64,000 nucleotides of DNA from Pseudomonas californiensis (GTDB taxonomy: Bacteria > Pseudomonadota > Gammaproteobacteria > Pseudomonadales > Pseudomonadaceae): NCBI RefSeq assembly GCF_021147775.1, contig NZ_JAGTPK010000007.1, forward strand, positions 124,001 through 188,000, read 5' to 3'. Position numbers and translations under genes: made by a program. Positions 10,337 to 20,049 of the stretch are shown in pieces (position 1 is the stretch's first letter; the number at the start of each line of letters is the position of its first letter). The notes beneath the pieces are model-generated. The model made no database searches, was not told the DNA's origin, and worked only from the letters and a program-made list of their open reading frames with translations.

Positions 10337-10869
10337 GGCGCATCCTCAAGCGACGCGAGGTCGAGCGGCTGTACCGGGTAGAGAAGCTCGCGGACCGGCT
10401 CGCTCAACAACTCCTGAACGTGAATCCACTGCAGCAAGCCCAGTTCATCTTCGCGAACCGGGCCCAGGTAAGGCGCCAGGCGATTCTCCAGCCCATACTC
10501 CTTGAACTCCGAAGCGGCGCAGCGCAAGGTCTCGGTCGCCTGTTCAAGAATCAACCCGAGCAATTGCGCAGGGTGCGCGTCGTCGTGCCGATAATGCACC
10601 AGCACCATACGTGTACTGGTTCTTGCACGTGCAGGCTGCCCTGAATTCAACGCGCTGATGTCAATCACCGGTACGATCTCGCCACGGTGGGCGAAGATGC
10701 CTGCCACCCAGTGCGGCGCTCTGGCGATGGCCTTGAGCTTTACACGAGGCAGGATTTCGGCAATTTCCGTGGCCTCCAGGGCATAACGGTCTTCGCCGAT
10801 ACAAAACAACAGGAACAGTTTGCTCGCGACCGGCGAGACGCCGTTACGTCGGGGTGATTGATCCATCAT
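10333..10869 (-). CDS. wspB: WspB: CheW-like coupling protein
   Basis: Second scaffold protein of the Wsp complex. A CheW domain fills almost all of its roughly 178 residues (LFLLFCIGEDRYALEATEI; VAGIFAHRGEIVPVID). The frame is open upstream into wspA, but the two ATG codons at 10869 and 10866, 11-14 bp past the wspA stop, are the natural starts. The ribosome site is weak, consistent with coupling to wspA translation. The stop overlaps wspC as ATGA. Confidence 0.93.
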   Translation of the reverse strand: MMDQSPRRNGVSPVASKLFLLFCIGEDRYALEATEIAEILPRVKLKAIARAPHWVAGIFAHRGEIVPVIDISALNSGQPARARTSTRMVLVHYRHDDAHPAQLLGLILEQATETLRCAASEFKEYGLENRLAPYLGPVREDELGLLQWIHVQELLSEPVRELLYPVQPLDLASLEDAP

Positions 10870-10879
10870 GACGGCGGAC

Positions 10880-12502
10880 TCAGACCTTGAAACGCGAGAC
10901 GCCACTGCGCAACCCGACCGCTACCTGACTCAACTCGTCGATGGCGAAACTGGCTTGACGCAATGAGTCGACGGTCTGGCTGCTGGCATCCGCCAACTGA
11001 ACCAATGCCTGATTGATCTGCTCGGCCCCTGTAGCCTGCGCCTGCATCCCTTCGTTGACCATCAGCACACGCGGCGCCAGGGCCTGGACCTGATGAATGA
11101 TCTGCGACAGTTGCTCGCCCACCTGGGTAACCTCATACATGCCACGACGCACTTCCTCGGAAAACTTGTCCATGCCCATTACGCCGGCAGACACGGCCGA
11201 CTGAATTTCACGGACCATCTGCTCGATGTCGTACGTCGCGACCGCAGTCTGGTCAGCGAGACGGCGAACTTCGGTAGCGACCACCGCAAACCCGCGACCG
11301 TACTCGCCGGCTTTCTCGGCCTCGATGGCAGCGTTGAGCGACAGCAGGTTGGTCTGGTCGGCCACTTTGACAATGGTCACTACCACCTGATTGATGTTAC
11401 CGGCCTTCTCGTTGAGGATCGCCAGTTTGGCGTTAACCAGATTGGCAGCACCCATGACCTGATGCATGGTGTCTTCCATGCGCGCCAGACCCTGCTGACC
11501 GGAACCTGCGAGGATCGAAGCCTGATCAGCAGCCGACGTGACTTCGGTCATGGTACGTACCAGATCACGTGAGGTGGCGGCAATTTCGCGCGAAGTCGCG
11601 CCGATCTCGGTCGTGGTCGCGGCGGTTTCAGTTGCAGTTGCCTGCTGCTGTCGTGAAGTGGCAGCAATCTCGGTGACCGAAGTTGTGACCTGAACCGATG
11701 AACGCTGTGCCTGGGAAACCAGCGCAGTGAGCTCGGTCATCATGTCGTTGAAACCTGTTTCAACCGCGTTGAATTCATCCTTGCGGGCCAGATTCAGCCG
11801 GGTGCTCAGGTCGCCGGTGCGCATGATGTCCAGAATGCGCACAATCAGTTGCATCGGCGCGGTGATGGAGCGCATCAACAGCAAGCCACAGGCCGCCGCC
11901 GCCATGACTGCGATAAAGAGAGAAAAGACCATGCTGATCTTTGCGGCCAATACCGCGTTCACGATACTTTCGGTGGCGGTGTCAGCGAGTTTCTTGTTCC
12001 CGACAATCAGCTCGTTGAGCTGTTTGCGACCGTCGCTCCAGATAGGATTGAGCTCGCCATAAAACTCAGTCCGCGCGCCTTGGTAATCACCACGTTCGTA
12101 CTTGGCATGCACGTCGGCCAACATGCGGGAATAGGTCTCACGGCGTTTTTCGAACATTGCAAAGCTGTTACGGTCAGCCTCATCGAAAATGGATGTCTTG
12201 TAGCCGTTCATTTGTGTCTGAAGACTGTCGTCAAACCCTTGGAACTGGTCCTTCTCCTGCTTGGTCAGTGGACGTCCCTGACCTTCACCGATCAATTCCA
12301 GCGTGCGAATGTAACTTTCGCCCCAGGCGCTGCGAACCAGCGTGCTGTAGTAAACCCCCGGCAGTGCATCGAGGCGAACCTGTTCTTCACTGGACTCAAT
12401 GGACAACAGGCGGGAATAAGACACCACGACCATCAACAGCATGATTGCAATGATCACGGCGAAACTCGCCAGAATGCGTTGGCGCAAGGTCCAGTTCTTC
12501 AC
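10880..12502 (-). CDS. wspA: WspA: membrane methyl-accepting receptor
   Basis: Sensor of the Wsp surface-contact pathway. The frame is open to 12658, but GTG at 12502 has an AGAGGG site 6 nt upstream and gives 540 residues beginning VKNWTLRQR, close to known WspA length. A first membrane helix ([16 protein letters not shown]) is followed by a periplasmic four-helix region, a second membrane helix ([19 protein letters not shown]), a HAMP linker and a long coiled-coil signalling domain. The hairpin tip has [18 protein letters not shown] and [15 protein letters not shown]. It is the first gene of the operon. Confidence 0.95.
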   Translation of the reverse strand: MKNWTLRQRILASFAVIIAIMLLMVVVSYSRLLSIESSEEQVRLDALPGVYYSTLVRSAWGESYIRTLELIGEGQGRPLTKQEKDQFQGFDDSLQTQMNGYKTSIFDEADRNSFAMFEKRRETYSRMLADVHAKYERGDYQGARTEFYGELNPIWSDGRKQLNELIVGNKKLADTATESIVNAVLAAKISMVFSLFIAVMAAAACGLLLMRSITAPMQLIVRILDIMRTGDLSTRLNLARKDEFNAVETGFNDMMTELTALVSQAQRSSVQVTTSVTEIAATSRQQQATATETAATTTEIGATSREIAATSRDLVRTMTEVTSAADQASILAGSGQQGLARMEDTMHQVMGAANLVNAKLAILNEKAGNINQVVVTIVKVADQTNLLSLNAAIEAEKAGEYGRGFAVVATEVRRLADQTAVATYDIEQMVREIQSAVSAGVMGMDKFSEEVRRGMYEVTQVGEQLSQIIHQVQALAPRVLMVNEGMQAQATGAEQINQALVQLADASSQTVDSLRQASFAIDELSQVAVGLRSGVSRFKV

Positions 12503-12965
12503 GGTCAGCCCTCTGAAGTTCAACAACGGCGTCTGGCCGTGTTCAAGAAGCGGACCGATCGCGGCCCAAGCGGCGTGAGTATAGCCCAGCCATCTGAGCA
12601 TAAGCGTGTCATATGAAAATGAAATCAATGGCCGTTTGACGCCATGCTGAAAGCTCATGAAATCAGCAATTTACGGGGCAATAACCCTTCTCGACCGGCT
12701 CTATGGCTGGCCCTGGACCTGCGGCGGTGGAGGCGTTGGGCGGATGACGGCGTGAGAGCCGTTAGTTGATTTCAAGTGAACAGCAACAGCATGCGTTACA
12801 GGAAATACACGCGGAGTTGTATGTCGGCATCACTTTCTTTCGACAGGGCGTGGTCAGGATTTACATTTACCCTGGGATTATCAATAACAATGAGTGGGTG
12901 GTCCTTCACCCATGCGGCAGGCAAGTAATCGTCAATGCAACGAAGGATCACCGGCGAGCTGAACG
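12503..12965. other. Intergenic region upstream of wspA
   Basis: 463 bp between wspA (leftward) and the end of the DUF533 gene (leftward). It must hold the wsp promoter, but I find no convincing -35/-10 pair. The part from about 12830 to 12910 is visibly more AT-rich than its surroundings. A 68-codon rightward frame (12766-12972) has no good ribosome site and no recognisable similarity. Confidence 0.5.
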
Positions 12966-13706
12966 TTACTGAGCATCTCTGACCTGAGTCTCAAGTTCAG
13001 CCTTGAGGCCAGGATCAAGTTTCAGTTGACGGGCCAGTTCATCCAGGTAGGCGCGCTCCATGAAGTGTTCCTGATCCACCAGCATCACGCTGGCGATATA
13101 CATTTCAGCGGCCATTTCCGGCGTGCTGGCTGATCGCGCGACTTCGGCCGGGTCCAGAGGCTTGTTCAGCTCAGCCTGAAGCCAGTGCTGCAATGTCTGA
13201 TCTTCACTCAATTTGCCGAACTCTTCCTCGATCAGCGCACGCTCCCGCTCGTCGACATGACCATCGGCCTTGGCGGCTGCGACCAGCGCGCGCAGTATCG
13301 CCTGGCTATGCTGCTCGGCTTCGGATTCAGGCAAACGATCAATGGTCTGCGGCTCTCGCTGGTTGGCGAGACCCTGGCTGGCCTGCCAGTTGTTGTAAGC
13401 CTTGTAAGCCAGCACACCCAATGCCGCCAACCCGCCGTATTTCAACGCTTTGCCACCGACGCCTCGCGACCCTTTGCCCCGGAGCAGGCTCATCGCACCC
13501 GCTGCCAGCGCACCGCCGCCAGCCCCGGAAAGCAGACCACCCAGGCCTCCCTGACTGCCGCTCTTCCCGCCGCCCAGCAGGCTACCCAGGCCGTTCATCA
13601 AGGAATCGCTGCCCGAAGAGGGTTTGCCGGATTTACCGCTCGTCTTGTCCTGCAACAGGTTCTGGCCAGATTTCAACAACTGATCAAGCAAGCCACGCGT
13701 ATTCAC
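12966..13706 (-). CDS. DUF533 (YebE-like) membrane-associated protein
   Basis: A 246-residue protein starting at GTG 13706 with GGAGG 6 nt upstream. Residues 1-90 are low-complexity and rich in Gly, Ser and Leu (GLGSLLGGGKSG, GLLSGAGGGALAAGA), followed by a short hydrophobic segment KYGGLAALGVLAYKAY. The C-terminal half is a TerB-like helical domain (ILRALVAAAKADGHVDERE; EMYIASVMLVD). This layout matches DUF533/YebE. Role unknown. It lies upstream of the wsp operon in the same direction but 463 bp away. Confidence 0.85.
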   Translation of the reverse strand: MNTRGLLDQLLKSGQNLLQDKTSGKSGKPSSGSDSLMNGLGSLLGGGKSGSQGGLGGLLSGAGGGALAAGAMSLLRGKGSRGVGGKALKYGGLAALGVLAYKAYNNWQASQGLANQREPQTIDRLPESEAEQHSQAILRALVAAAKADGHVDERERALIEEEFGKLSEDQTLQHWLQAELNKPLDPAEVARSASTPEMAAEMYIASVMLVDQEHFMERAYLDELARQLKLDPGLKAELETQVRDAQ

Positions 13707-13927
13707 AGAAAACCTCCACTGGTTTTATCGGATGAATGATTGACCAGCAGGTTGGAGATAAGTCGCTCGCCCCCAATCACCGGTGTGCTTCGAGATGTTG
13801 CAGACAGTCAGTGCCCTATCCGTCTGTATCATGCTTTGAACGTTTGTTTCAGGAACATGCAACCGGCGATCAAGGATCCGGTCAATTACTTGCCGTCGGG
13901 AACACCTGCCGCGCAAAAACAACTCAC

Positions 13928-16093
13928 ATGAATGCTCTGCCGATACAATGGCACTCGAATGAACGTTATCGCTCCGTGAAGCGACCTATGGAGAGTTTGC
14001 CCCAAGTGATATCACGTGTTGGTTTTCCGGCAGGCAATAGCGAGGCAGCCGCTGTCATCCGGTCCAATGATTGGAGCACGACTTCGCTCGGACCGATGGA
14101 TCAGTGGCCCTCGTCGCTCAAGAACGCGTTGAATCTGCTGCTTAACTCGCCTGAATCAATGTACTTGCTTTGGGGGCCAGAGCTGATTTTCTTCCACAAC
14201 GATGCCTATGCGCCCATTCTCGGTCCGCGCAAGGACCATGCTATAGGCGCATTCATGCGCGAGCTATGGGCGGACGTGTGGGATCAGGTTGCCCCGCTGG
14301 TTAACGATGCACTGGCTGGCAAGGCTGGGCGCTGGCAGAACATGCCGTTGGTCATGGCCCGTTACGGGCAGGTCGAGCAAACCTGGTGGTCATTTTCGTT
14401 TTCACCCCTGATAGATGAGCATGGCGTGACGGTAGGTATGCTCTGCCTGACAACCGAAACGACACAGAACTATCTGGATCAACAGGCCCTGAAAGCCAGT
14501 GAAAACAAACGACTGGAGCTGATTGGCGAACTGATCGAGCTGGAGCGCCAGCAAACTGCCAAACTCGAACAGCGCACGCTGGAGCTCGATACATTCTGGA
14601 ATATTTCACCCGACCCGCTGGCGGTGCTCGACTTCAACGGCATCTTTCTGCGCGTCAATCCAGCCTGGTCGACCCTTTTGGGACGCGAATCGCGAGAACT
14701 GGTCGGCACGTCGATCATGAACCTGTTGCATCCGGACGACGTCGCCAGCACTCAAAAAGCGCTGGAACACACGATTGAGCACGTTCTGCCACTGTTCGAA
14801 AATCGCCACCGGCATGTGGATGGCAGTTATCACTGGTTCGGCTGGACGGCAGCATCAGGTAATGGTCTGATTTTCGCGCTGGGCAAACTGTTGACCTACG
14901 AAAAGCAACGTATCGAAGCACTGCGGGCTGCCGAAGAAGCACTGCGCCAATCGCAAAAGATGGAAGCGGTCGGGCAACTTACCGGAGGTTTGGCGCACGA
15001 TTTCAACAACCTGTTGATGGGCGTCAGCGGCAACATCGAAATGCTGCAATCGCGCGTGCAGAAAGGTCGCTTTACAGAACTGGACCGTTATATCGGTTCT
15101 GCGCTTGAAGGATCGAGACGCGCCGCGTCGTTGACACATCGACTCCTGGCCTTCTCCCGCCGCCAGACGCTGGCGCCAAAAGCCACTGACATCGACCACC
15201 TGATTGCAGGAATGGATGAACTGATAAGGCGCACCGTCGGGCCAGCCATTGATATGCAGGTGCGACCGACTGCAGGGCTGTGGTCGATCATGGTCGATCC
15301 GCCCCAGTTGGAAAACTCGCTGCTCAACCTGTGCATCAACGCCAAGGATGCCATGCCGGACGGCGGTCAGTTGACCATCGAAACGCGTAACTGCCAGTTG
15401 GACGCGACAACGGCTGCCAGGCACGAATTGCCCATGGGCCGCTATGTTGAACTGTCGGTCAGTGACACCGGCACCGGAATGACCAAAGAGGTGATCGGAC
15501 GGGCATTCGATCCGTTTTTTACCACCAAACCGATCGGCATGGGCACCGGCCTGGGTTTGTCGATGATCTACGGTTTTGCACGCCAGTCCGGCGGCGGCGC
15601 GAGCATCGAGTCGCGGGTCGGACGAGGCTCAAGAGTCAGCATTTTATTGCCGATGGTCGAAAGCGAGGCCGAAACACCTCCGCATGACCACAGTGTCGTA
15701 TCGCTTCCGTCTCCCAGTGCTGCGGGGGAGACCGTATTGGTGGTGGACGATGAGGAAGCTGTGCGCAATCTGATCACAGAGGTGCTTGTTGAGATGGGTT
15801 ATGCGGTACTGCAGGCTGAACGTGGCTCAGAGGCGCTGATCATCCTGCAATCGAAAGCTGCGATTGATCTTTTGGTGACCGATGTGGGGTTGCCGGGTGG
15901 CATTAACGGCAGACAAGTTGCGGATGCAGCAAGGGCGGTTCGCCCGGACCTCAAGATCCTGTTCGTGACCGGTTACGCCGAAAACGCCGTGTTGGCTCAC
16001 AACACCCTGGAGCCGGGCATGCATGTACTGCCCAAGCCGTTTTCGATTGCCGTGCTGGCAGCCCGGGTGAACGAGCTGCTGAACGGCGACTGA
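13928..16093 (+). CDS. Orphan hybrid sensor histidine kinase (PAS, HisKA, receiver)
   Basis: Cytoplasmic hybrid kinase of about 721 residues with no membrane helix. A PAS/GAF-like N-terminal sensor (DWSTTSLGPMDQWPSSLKNA) is followed by a short coiled coil, a second PAS domain (FWNISPDPLAVLDFNGIF), a HisKA helix with phospho-acceptor GGLAHDFNNLL, an ATPase domain (NLCINAKDAMPDGG; GTGLGLSMIYGF) and a C-terminal receiver (VLVVDDEEAV; LLVTDVGLPGG). The start is uncertain: the frame opens at 13736, ATG 13928 and ATG 13988 are both possible, and none has a strong ribosome site. The sensor fold begins just after 13988. No response regulator partner is adjacent. Confidence 0.88.
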   Translation: MNALPIQWHSNERYRSVKRPMESLPQVISRVGFPAGNSEAAAVIRSNDWSTTSLGPMDQWPSSLKNALNLLLNSPESMYLLWGPELIFFHNDAYAPILGPRKDHAIGAFMRELWADVWDQVAPLVNDALAGKAGRWQNMPLVMARYGQVEQTWWSFSFSPLIDEHGVTVGMLCLTTETTQNYLDQQALKASENKRLELIGELIELERQQTAKLEQRTLELDTFWNISPDPLAVLDFNGIFLRVNPAWSTLLGRESRELVGTSIMNLLHPDDVASTQKALEHTIEHVLPLFENRHRHVDGSYHWFGWTAASGNGLIFALGKLLTYEKQRIEALRAAEEALRQSQKMEAVGQLTGGLAHDFNNLLMGVSGNIEMLQSRVQKGRFTELDRYIGSALEGSRRAASLTHRLLAFSRRQTLAPKATDIDHLIAGMDELIRRTVGPAIDMQVRPTAGLWSIMVDPPQLENSLLNLCINAKDAMPDGGQLTIETRNCQLDATTAARHELPMGRYVELSVSDTGTGMTKEVIGRAFDPFFTTKPIGMGTGLGLSMIYGFARQSGGGASIESRVGRGSRVSILLPMVESEAETPPHDHSVVSLPSPSAAGETVLVVDDEEAVRNLITEVLVEMGYAVLQAERGSEALIILQSKAAIDLLVTDVGLPGGINGRQVADAARAVRPDLKILFVTGYAENAVLAHNTLEPGMHVLPKPFSIAVLAARVNELLNGD

Positions 16094-16137
16094 CAGGCCG
16101 GTCAGGATATCGCGTCCGCAACCCTCTTTTTCAGATC

Positions 16138-16169
16138 GCCGACGCCCAAAGTCAATTCAAGGCGTCGGC
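16138..16169. terminator. Hairpin between convergent genes
   Basis: A perfect 9-bp inverted repeat GCCGACGCC (16138-16146) / GGCGTCGGC (16161-16169) with a 14-nt loop lies between the ends of the convergent kinase and oxidoreductase genes. It lacks a T-run, so it is at best a weak or Rho-assisted terminator for either strand. Confidence 0.4.
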
Positions 16170-16194
16170 TTGCGACTTCATCTTGCGGTGCCGT

Positions 16195-17301
16195 TCAATC
16201 GCGCAAATCCGACTCATGAATCGGCTGATCGCGATGGGTTGCACGCTGATACTGGGCTGGCCACGTCGCCAGTTTGCCGCCAAGGTCATCGTCGGCATGC
16301 AACGGCCAGTAAGGATCACGGAGCAGTTCCCGGGCGAGCAGAATAATGTCCGCCTGTCCGGTACGCAGAATATGCTCGGCCTGCGCAGGATCGGTGATCA
16401 TCCCCACGGTACCGGTGGCAATCCCGGACTCCTTGCGCACGCGCTCGGCAAAACGGGTCTGATAGCCAGGCCCTACCGGGATCTCCGCCTTGGCGGCTGT
16501 GCCACCTGACGACACATCCACAAGATCAACACCCAGCGCCTTGAGGCGACGCGCCAGCTCTACGGTTTCATCCGGGTTCCAGCCATCTTCCACCCAGTCA
16601 GTCGCCGAGACACGAACGAACACCGGCAACTCTTCTGGCCAGACAGTGCGTACGGCTTCTGTTACCTGCAACGTCAGGCGAATGCGGTTTTCGAACGAGC
16701 CGCCGTACTGGTCAGTACGCTGATTACTCAACGGTGACAAAAATTGATGCAGCAGATAGCCGTGCGCAGCATGGATCTCGACCACCTTGAAGCCGGCTGT
16801 CAGCGAACGTCGTGCCGTATCGACGAACGCTTTGATCACCTCCTGGATCTGGGTTTCGCTCAACTGGACCGGGACAGTGTGCTGAGGATCGAAGGCAATT
16901 GCAGAAGGCCCGACCGGCGTCCAGCCGCCTTGATCCTTCGCGATGCTGCCGTGCCTGCCCAGCCAGGGACGCCAGGTACTGGCCTTGCGTCCGGCGTGTG
17001 CCAGCTGAATACCGGCTACGGCACCCTGAGCGGCGATAAACCGGGTGATGCGTTGCAGTGGTTCGATTTGCCCGTCATGCCACAGACCCAGGTCTTCGGG
17101 CGTGATGCGGCCGTCTTCAGTGACCGCAACAGCTTCGCTGATCACAAGTCCCGCGCCGCCCACCGCACGACTGCCCAGATGCACCAGGTGCCAGTCGTTG
17201 GCCAGGCCGTCGACGCTGGAATACTGGCACATCGGCGATACAGCGATGCGATTGCGCAGGGTCAATTGGCGCAGGGTATAGGGCTCAAGCAGCAGGCTCA
17301 T
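16195..17301 (-). CDS. NADH:flavin oxidoreductase, old yellow enzyme (YqjM/XenA type)
   Basis: FMN-dependent ene-reductase of 368 residues, probably reducing activated C=C bonds or xenobiotics with NAD(P)H. It is a TIM-barrel of the YqjM class: N-terminal LRNRIAVSPMCQYSS with the class-specific Cys, GIQLAHAGRKAS, substrate-binding EIHAAHGYLLHQFLSP, DQYGGSFENR and FMN-phosphate-binding residues near LARELLRDPYW. Start ATG 17301 has a GAGG site. It is convergent with the kinase and reads in the same direction as recJ, 110 bp downstream of recJ's stop. The physiological substrate is unknown. Confidence 0.92.
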   Translation of the reverse strand: MSLLLEPYTLRQLTLRNRIAVSPMCQYSSVDGLANDWHLVHLGSRAVGGAGLVISEAVAVTEDGRITPEDLGLWHDGQIEPLQRITRFIAAQGAVAGIQLAHAGRKASTWRPWLGRHGSIAKDQGGWTPVGPSAIAFDPQHTVPVQLSETQIQEVIKAFVDTARRSLTAGFKVVEIHAAHGYLLHQFLSPLSNQRTDQYGGSFENRIRLTLQVTEAVRTVWPEELPVFVRVSATDWVEDGWNPDETVELARRLKALGVDLVDVSSGGTAAKAEIPVGPGYQTRFAERVRKESGIATGTVGMITDPAQAEHILRTGQADIILLARELLRDPYWPLHADDDLGGKLATWPAQYQRATHRDQPIHESDLRD

Positions 17302-17411
17302 GGCAACCTCTCATGTCTAGGAATCAGGGTGTCCAGGCTCTGTTCAGTGAACAGATCTTTTGGACAGAGCCTAGTCGACAACCCGGGAGCACGAGGGGTT
17401 CCTGCCTGTTC

Positions 17412-19127
17412 TCAGCGGGGCGCGATGTGAACCACCATCAACTGCACGGTTTCGTTACCGCGAAATTCGTTGAGATCGAGTTTATAGGCCAGTTCGACCC
17501 AACGGATGTTCGGGTTGGGCCAGATGTCCCGATCAACACTGAAAGCAATGCCATCAAGCTTGACGCTGCCGCACTCGGTCTTGAGAACCATCTTCAAATG
17601 CCGCTCGCCCACGACGCGCTGCTCGACCAATTGAAAGACGCCGTGAAACAACGGCTCAGGGAAGTGCTGCCCCCACGGCCCTGCGTTGCGCAACGCGCGG
17701 GCAAGTTCCAGGTGAAACTCTTCGACCGCCAGCGAGCCGTCAGACAGCAAGCGCCCGGTCAGGTCCTGCTCATCGAGCTGACGACGGACTTCCTTGTCGA
17801 ACGCTTCGGCGAACGCCGGGAAGTTTTCTTCAGGCAATGACAGGCCGGCCGCCATTGCGTGCCCGCCAAACTTGCTGATCAGCTCGGGATGACTGGCTGC
17901 CACAGCGTCCAGCGCGTCGCGGATGTGAAACCCTGGCACTGAACGCGCCGACCCTTTGAGCACACCCTCCCCTGCACTCGCGAAGGCGATGGTGGGACGG
18001 TGATACCGCTCTTTGAGGCGCGATGCGAGGATGCCGATGACGCCTTGGTGCCAGTCAGCGTCGAACAGGCACAGACCAAACGGCATCGACTCCAGCGGCA
18101 GGTCCTTGAGCTGGGTCAGCGCTTCACGCTGCATGCCTTGCTCGATTGATTTGCGGTCCTGGTTCAGTTCGTCCAGTTGCACAGCCATTTCCCGCGCCAG
18201 CGTCGGGTCGTCGCACAACAGGCATTCGATCCCCAGGCTCATGTCATCCAGACGGCCGGCGGCATTCAGGCGCGGTCCGAGAATGAAACCCAGGTCTGTG
18301 GAGGTGATACGGGAAGGTTCGCGTCGCGCCACTTCAAGAATCGCGCGCAGCCCAGGACGGGCGCGGCCGGCACGGATACGCATCAGGCCCTGATGCACCA
18401 GAATGCGGTTATTGGCGTCGAGCGGCACGACGTCGGCCACGCTGCCCAACGCCACCAGATCCAGCAGTTCGCCCAGATTGGGCTGGGTCCGCTGATTGCT
18501 TTCAAACCAACTGGTGTCACGCAAACGGGCACGCAACGCCATCAGCACATAAAAGATTACGCCGACGCCTGCCAGGGATTTGCTCGGGAAGGTGCAGCCG
18601 GGTTGATTCGGGTTGACGATAGCATCGGCCGCAGGCAGTTCGTGACCCGGCAAGTGGTGATCGGTGACCAGCACTTGCAGGCCAGCGGCCTTGGCCGCAG
18701 CAACGCCCTCGACGCTCGAAATGCCGTTATCCACGGTAATCAGTAACTGCGGCTCGCGCTGCAATGCCACCGCCACGATTTCCGGCGTAAGCCCGTAGCC
18801 GTACTCGAAACGGTTGGGCACCAGGTAGTCGACGTGGGCTGCACCCAACAAACGCAAACCCAGAACACCCACGGTGCTGGCGGTGGCGCCATCAGCATCG
18901 AAGTCACCGACGATCAACATGCGCTGCCCTTCGCGCAGTGCCGTCACCAGCAGGTCGACAGCGGCATCGATGCCCTTGAGTTGTTGATAAGGGATCAATC
19001 GCGCCAGACTCTTGTCCAGCTCAGCCTCGCTCGCCACGCCGCGCGCCGCATACAGGCGGGTGAGCAAAGGCGGCAAGTCGCCAAGAAAAGGCAGGGTGTC
19101 AGGCAACAGGCGGGGTTCGATGCGCAT
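17412..19127 (-). CDS. recJ: Single-stranded-DNA exonuclease RecJ
   Basis: 5'-3' single-strand exonuclease of recombination and mismatch repair. The 571 residues carry the DHH phosphoesterase motifs: ILIVGDFDADGATAS, TVDNGISS, LVTDHHLPG and VNPNQPG. The DHHA1 domain follows (FGGHAMAAGLSL), then a C-terminal OB-like domain (VDRDIWPNPNIRWVELAY). Length and motif set are complete. It follows the yaeQ gene on the same strand. Confidence 0.97.
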   Translation of the reverse strand: MRIEPRLLPDTLPFLGDLPPLLTRLYAARGVASEAELDKSLARLIPYQQLKGIDAAVDLLVTALREGQRMLIVGDFDADGATASTVGVLGLRLLGAAHVDYLVPNRFEYGYGLTPEIVAVALQREPQLLITVDNGISSVEGVAAAKAAGLQVLVTDHHLPGHELPAADAIVNPNQPGCTFPSKSLAGVGVIFYVLMALRARLRDTSWFESNQRTQPNLGELLDLVALGSVADVVPLDANNRILVHQGLMRIRAGRARPGLRAILEVARREPSRITSTDLGFILGPRLNAAGRLDDMSLGIECLLCDDPTLAREMAVQLDELNQDRKSIEQGMQREALTQLKDLPLESMPFGLCLFDADWHQGVIGILASRLKERYHRPTIAFASAGEGVLKGSARSVPGFHIRDALDAVAASHPELISKFGGHAMAAGLSLPEENFPAFAEAFDKEVRRQLDEQDLTGRLLSDGSLAVEEFHLELARALRNAGPWGQHFPEPLFHGVFQLVEQRVVGERHLKMVLKTECGSVKLDGIAFSVDRDIWPNPNIRWVELAYKLDLNEFRGNETVQLMVVHIAPR

Positions 19128-19189
19128 GCGTTCAGCTGGTTCTCAGTATTGGAGCGATAAATGTTTCTTGATACAGGTACGAACGATGA

Positions 19190-19732
19190 TCAGCCTCGTT
19201 CGCCGGTCAACCACTGCAACTGGACTTCATGCTGACCGCGGTCATCGGTGACGAACACGGTGCCTTCGCTGATCATCACGTCCCATTTGATGACCCGCGG
19301 CATGTCCTTGGCCAGCACTTCCAGAACGTCCTGCGGCACGGCGGCGATGTTGACGTTTTTCAGATTTTTGATGGCAGGGACCACCTTGCCTTCCCAGACG
19401 CGCAAGCTGCCGTAGGCCAGCAGGCTGGTGCGTTCGGTGCGACGCGAACACCATGTCAGCCGATCGGCATCCGGCTGCCCGACTTCAATCCAGTGAAGAA
19501 CACGATCGTCCAGGCTTTTTTCCCAGAGCGCGGGTTCGTCTACATCAGACAGGCCACGTCCGAAGGCCAGCTGCTCGTTGTACCAGAACGCGTAGGCCAG
19601 CAAACGCACGGTCATGCGCTCTTCTGTTTCGGAGGGATGACGGGCAATGGTCTGTTTGACGCTTTCGTAAACACCACGATCAAGATCGGTCAGGTTGAGT
19701 TCGAATTTGTAAGTCGTGGACGGCTGGGCCAT
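19190..19732 (-). CDS. yaeQ: YaeQ family protein
   Basis: A 180-residue protein, the standard YaeQ length; ATG 19732 (MAQPSTTYKFEL) is chosen although the frame stays open to 19837. The family adopts a PD-(D/E)XK nuclease-like fold, and its function remains unclear; an early link to RfaH suppression was not upheld. Features include VRLLAYAFWYNEQLAFGRG, DEPALWEKSLDDRVLHWIE and a C-terminal VQLQWLTGERG. It precedes recJ on the same strand with a 62-bp gap, so they may share a transcript. Confidence 0.93.
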   Translation of the reverse strand: MAQPSTTYKFELNLTDLDRGVYESVKQTIARHPSETEERMTVRLLAYAFWYNEQLAFGRGLSDVDEPALWEKSLDDRVLHWIEVGQPDADRLTWCSRRTERTSLLAYGSLRVWEGKVVPAIKNLKNVNIAAVPQDVLEVLAKDMPRVIKWDVMISEGTVFVTDDRGQHEVQLQWLTGERG

Positions 19733-20049
19733 GAACGGGCTTCTAGTATCTGGAGGAAAGACCGCAAGTCTAACCGATGCTGGCCTCCCGAACGAATCGA
19801 CAGGACAATGGACCGCCGTTGTTGGCTGAAACCACAATCACTCGAAAGCTCGCGCTTACTTGCCGGGGCCGGAAAATGGGTTAGCCTGATGGTCAGGAGC
19901 CCTCGCGACAAACAGCCGAGCGTACGACAATGGTTCACAACGGACGGGTAGAATTGTCATTAATGTGACGCCAGCGAGTTGGCACAACTCAAAGGCATGC
20001 CACTCGGCGCATGGACCTATCGAACCATTTTCGGGGATAACACCAGCGA
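19733..20049. other. Divergent intergenic region yaeQ / binding protein
   Basis: 317 bp separating two divergent genes, so it must hold promoters for both. A TAGACT -10-like hexamer for yaeQ lies at 19767-19772 (minus strand). No consistent -35 pair, repeat or RNA-like structure is visible. Confidence 0.4.

Noticed and set aside
12766..12972. 68-codon rightward frame upstream of wspA
   Set aside because: No ribosome site, no recognised similarity, and its end overlaps the DUF533 gene. The stretch is just locally AT-rich.
13736..13927. N-terminal extension of the orphan hybrid kinase
   Set aside because: Cys/Arg-rich with no domain character, and no ribosome site at 13736. Later ATGs are preferred.
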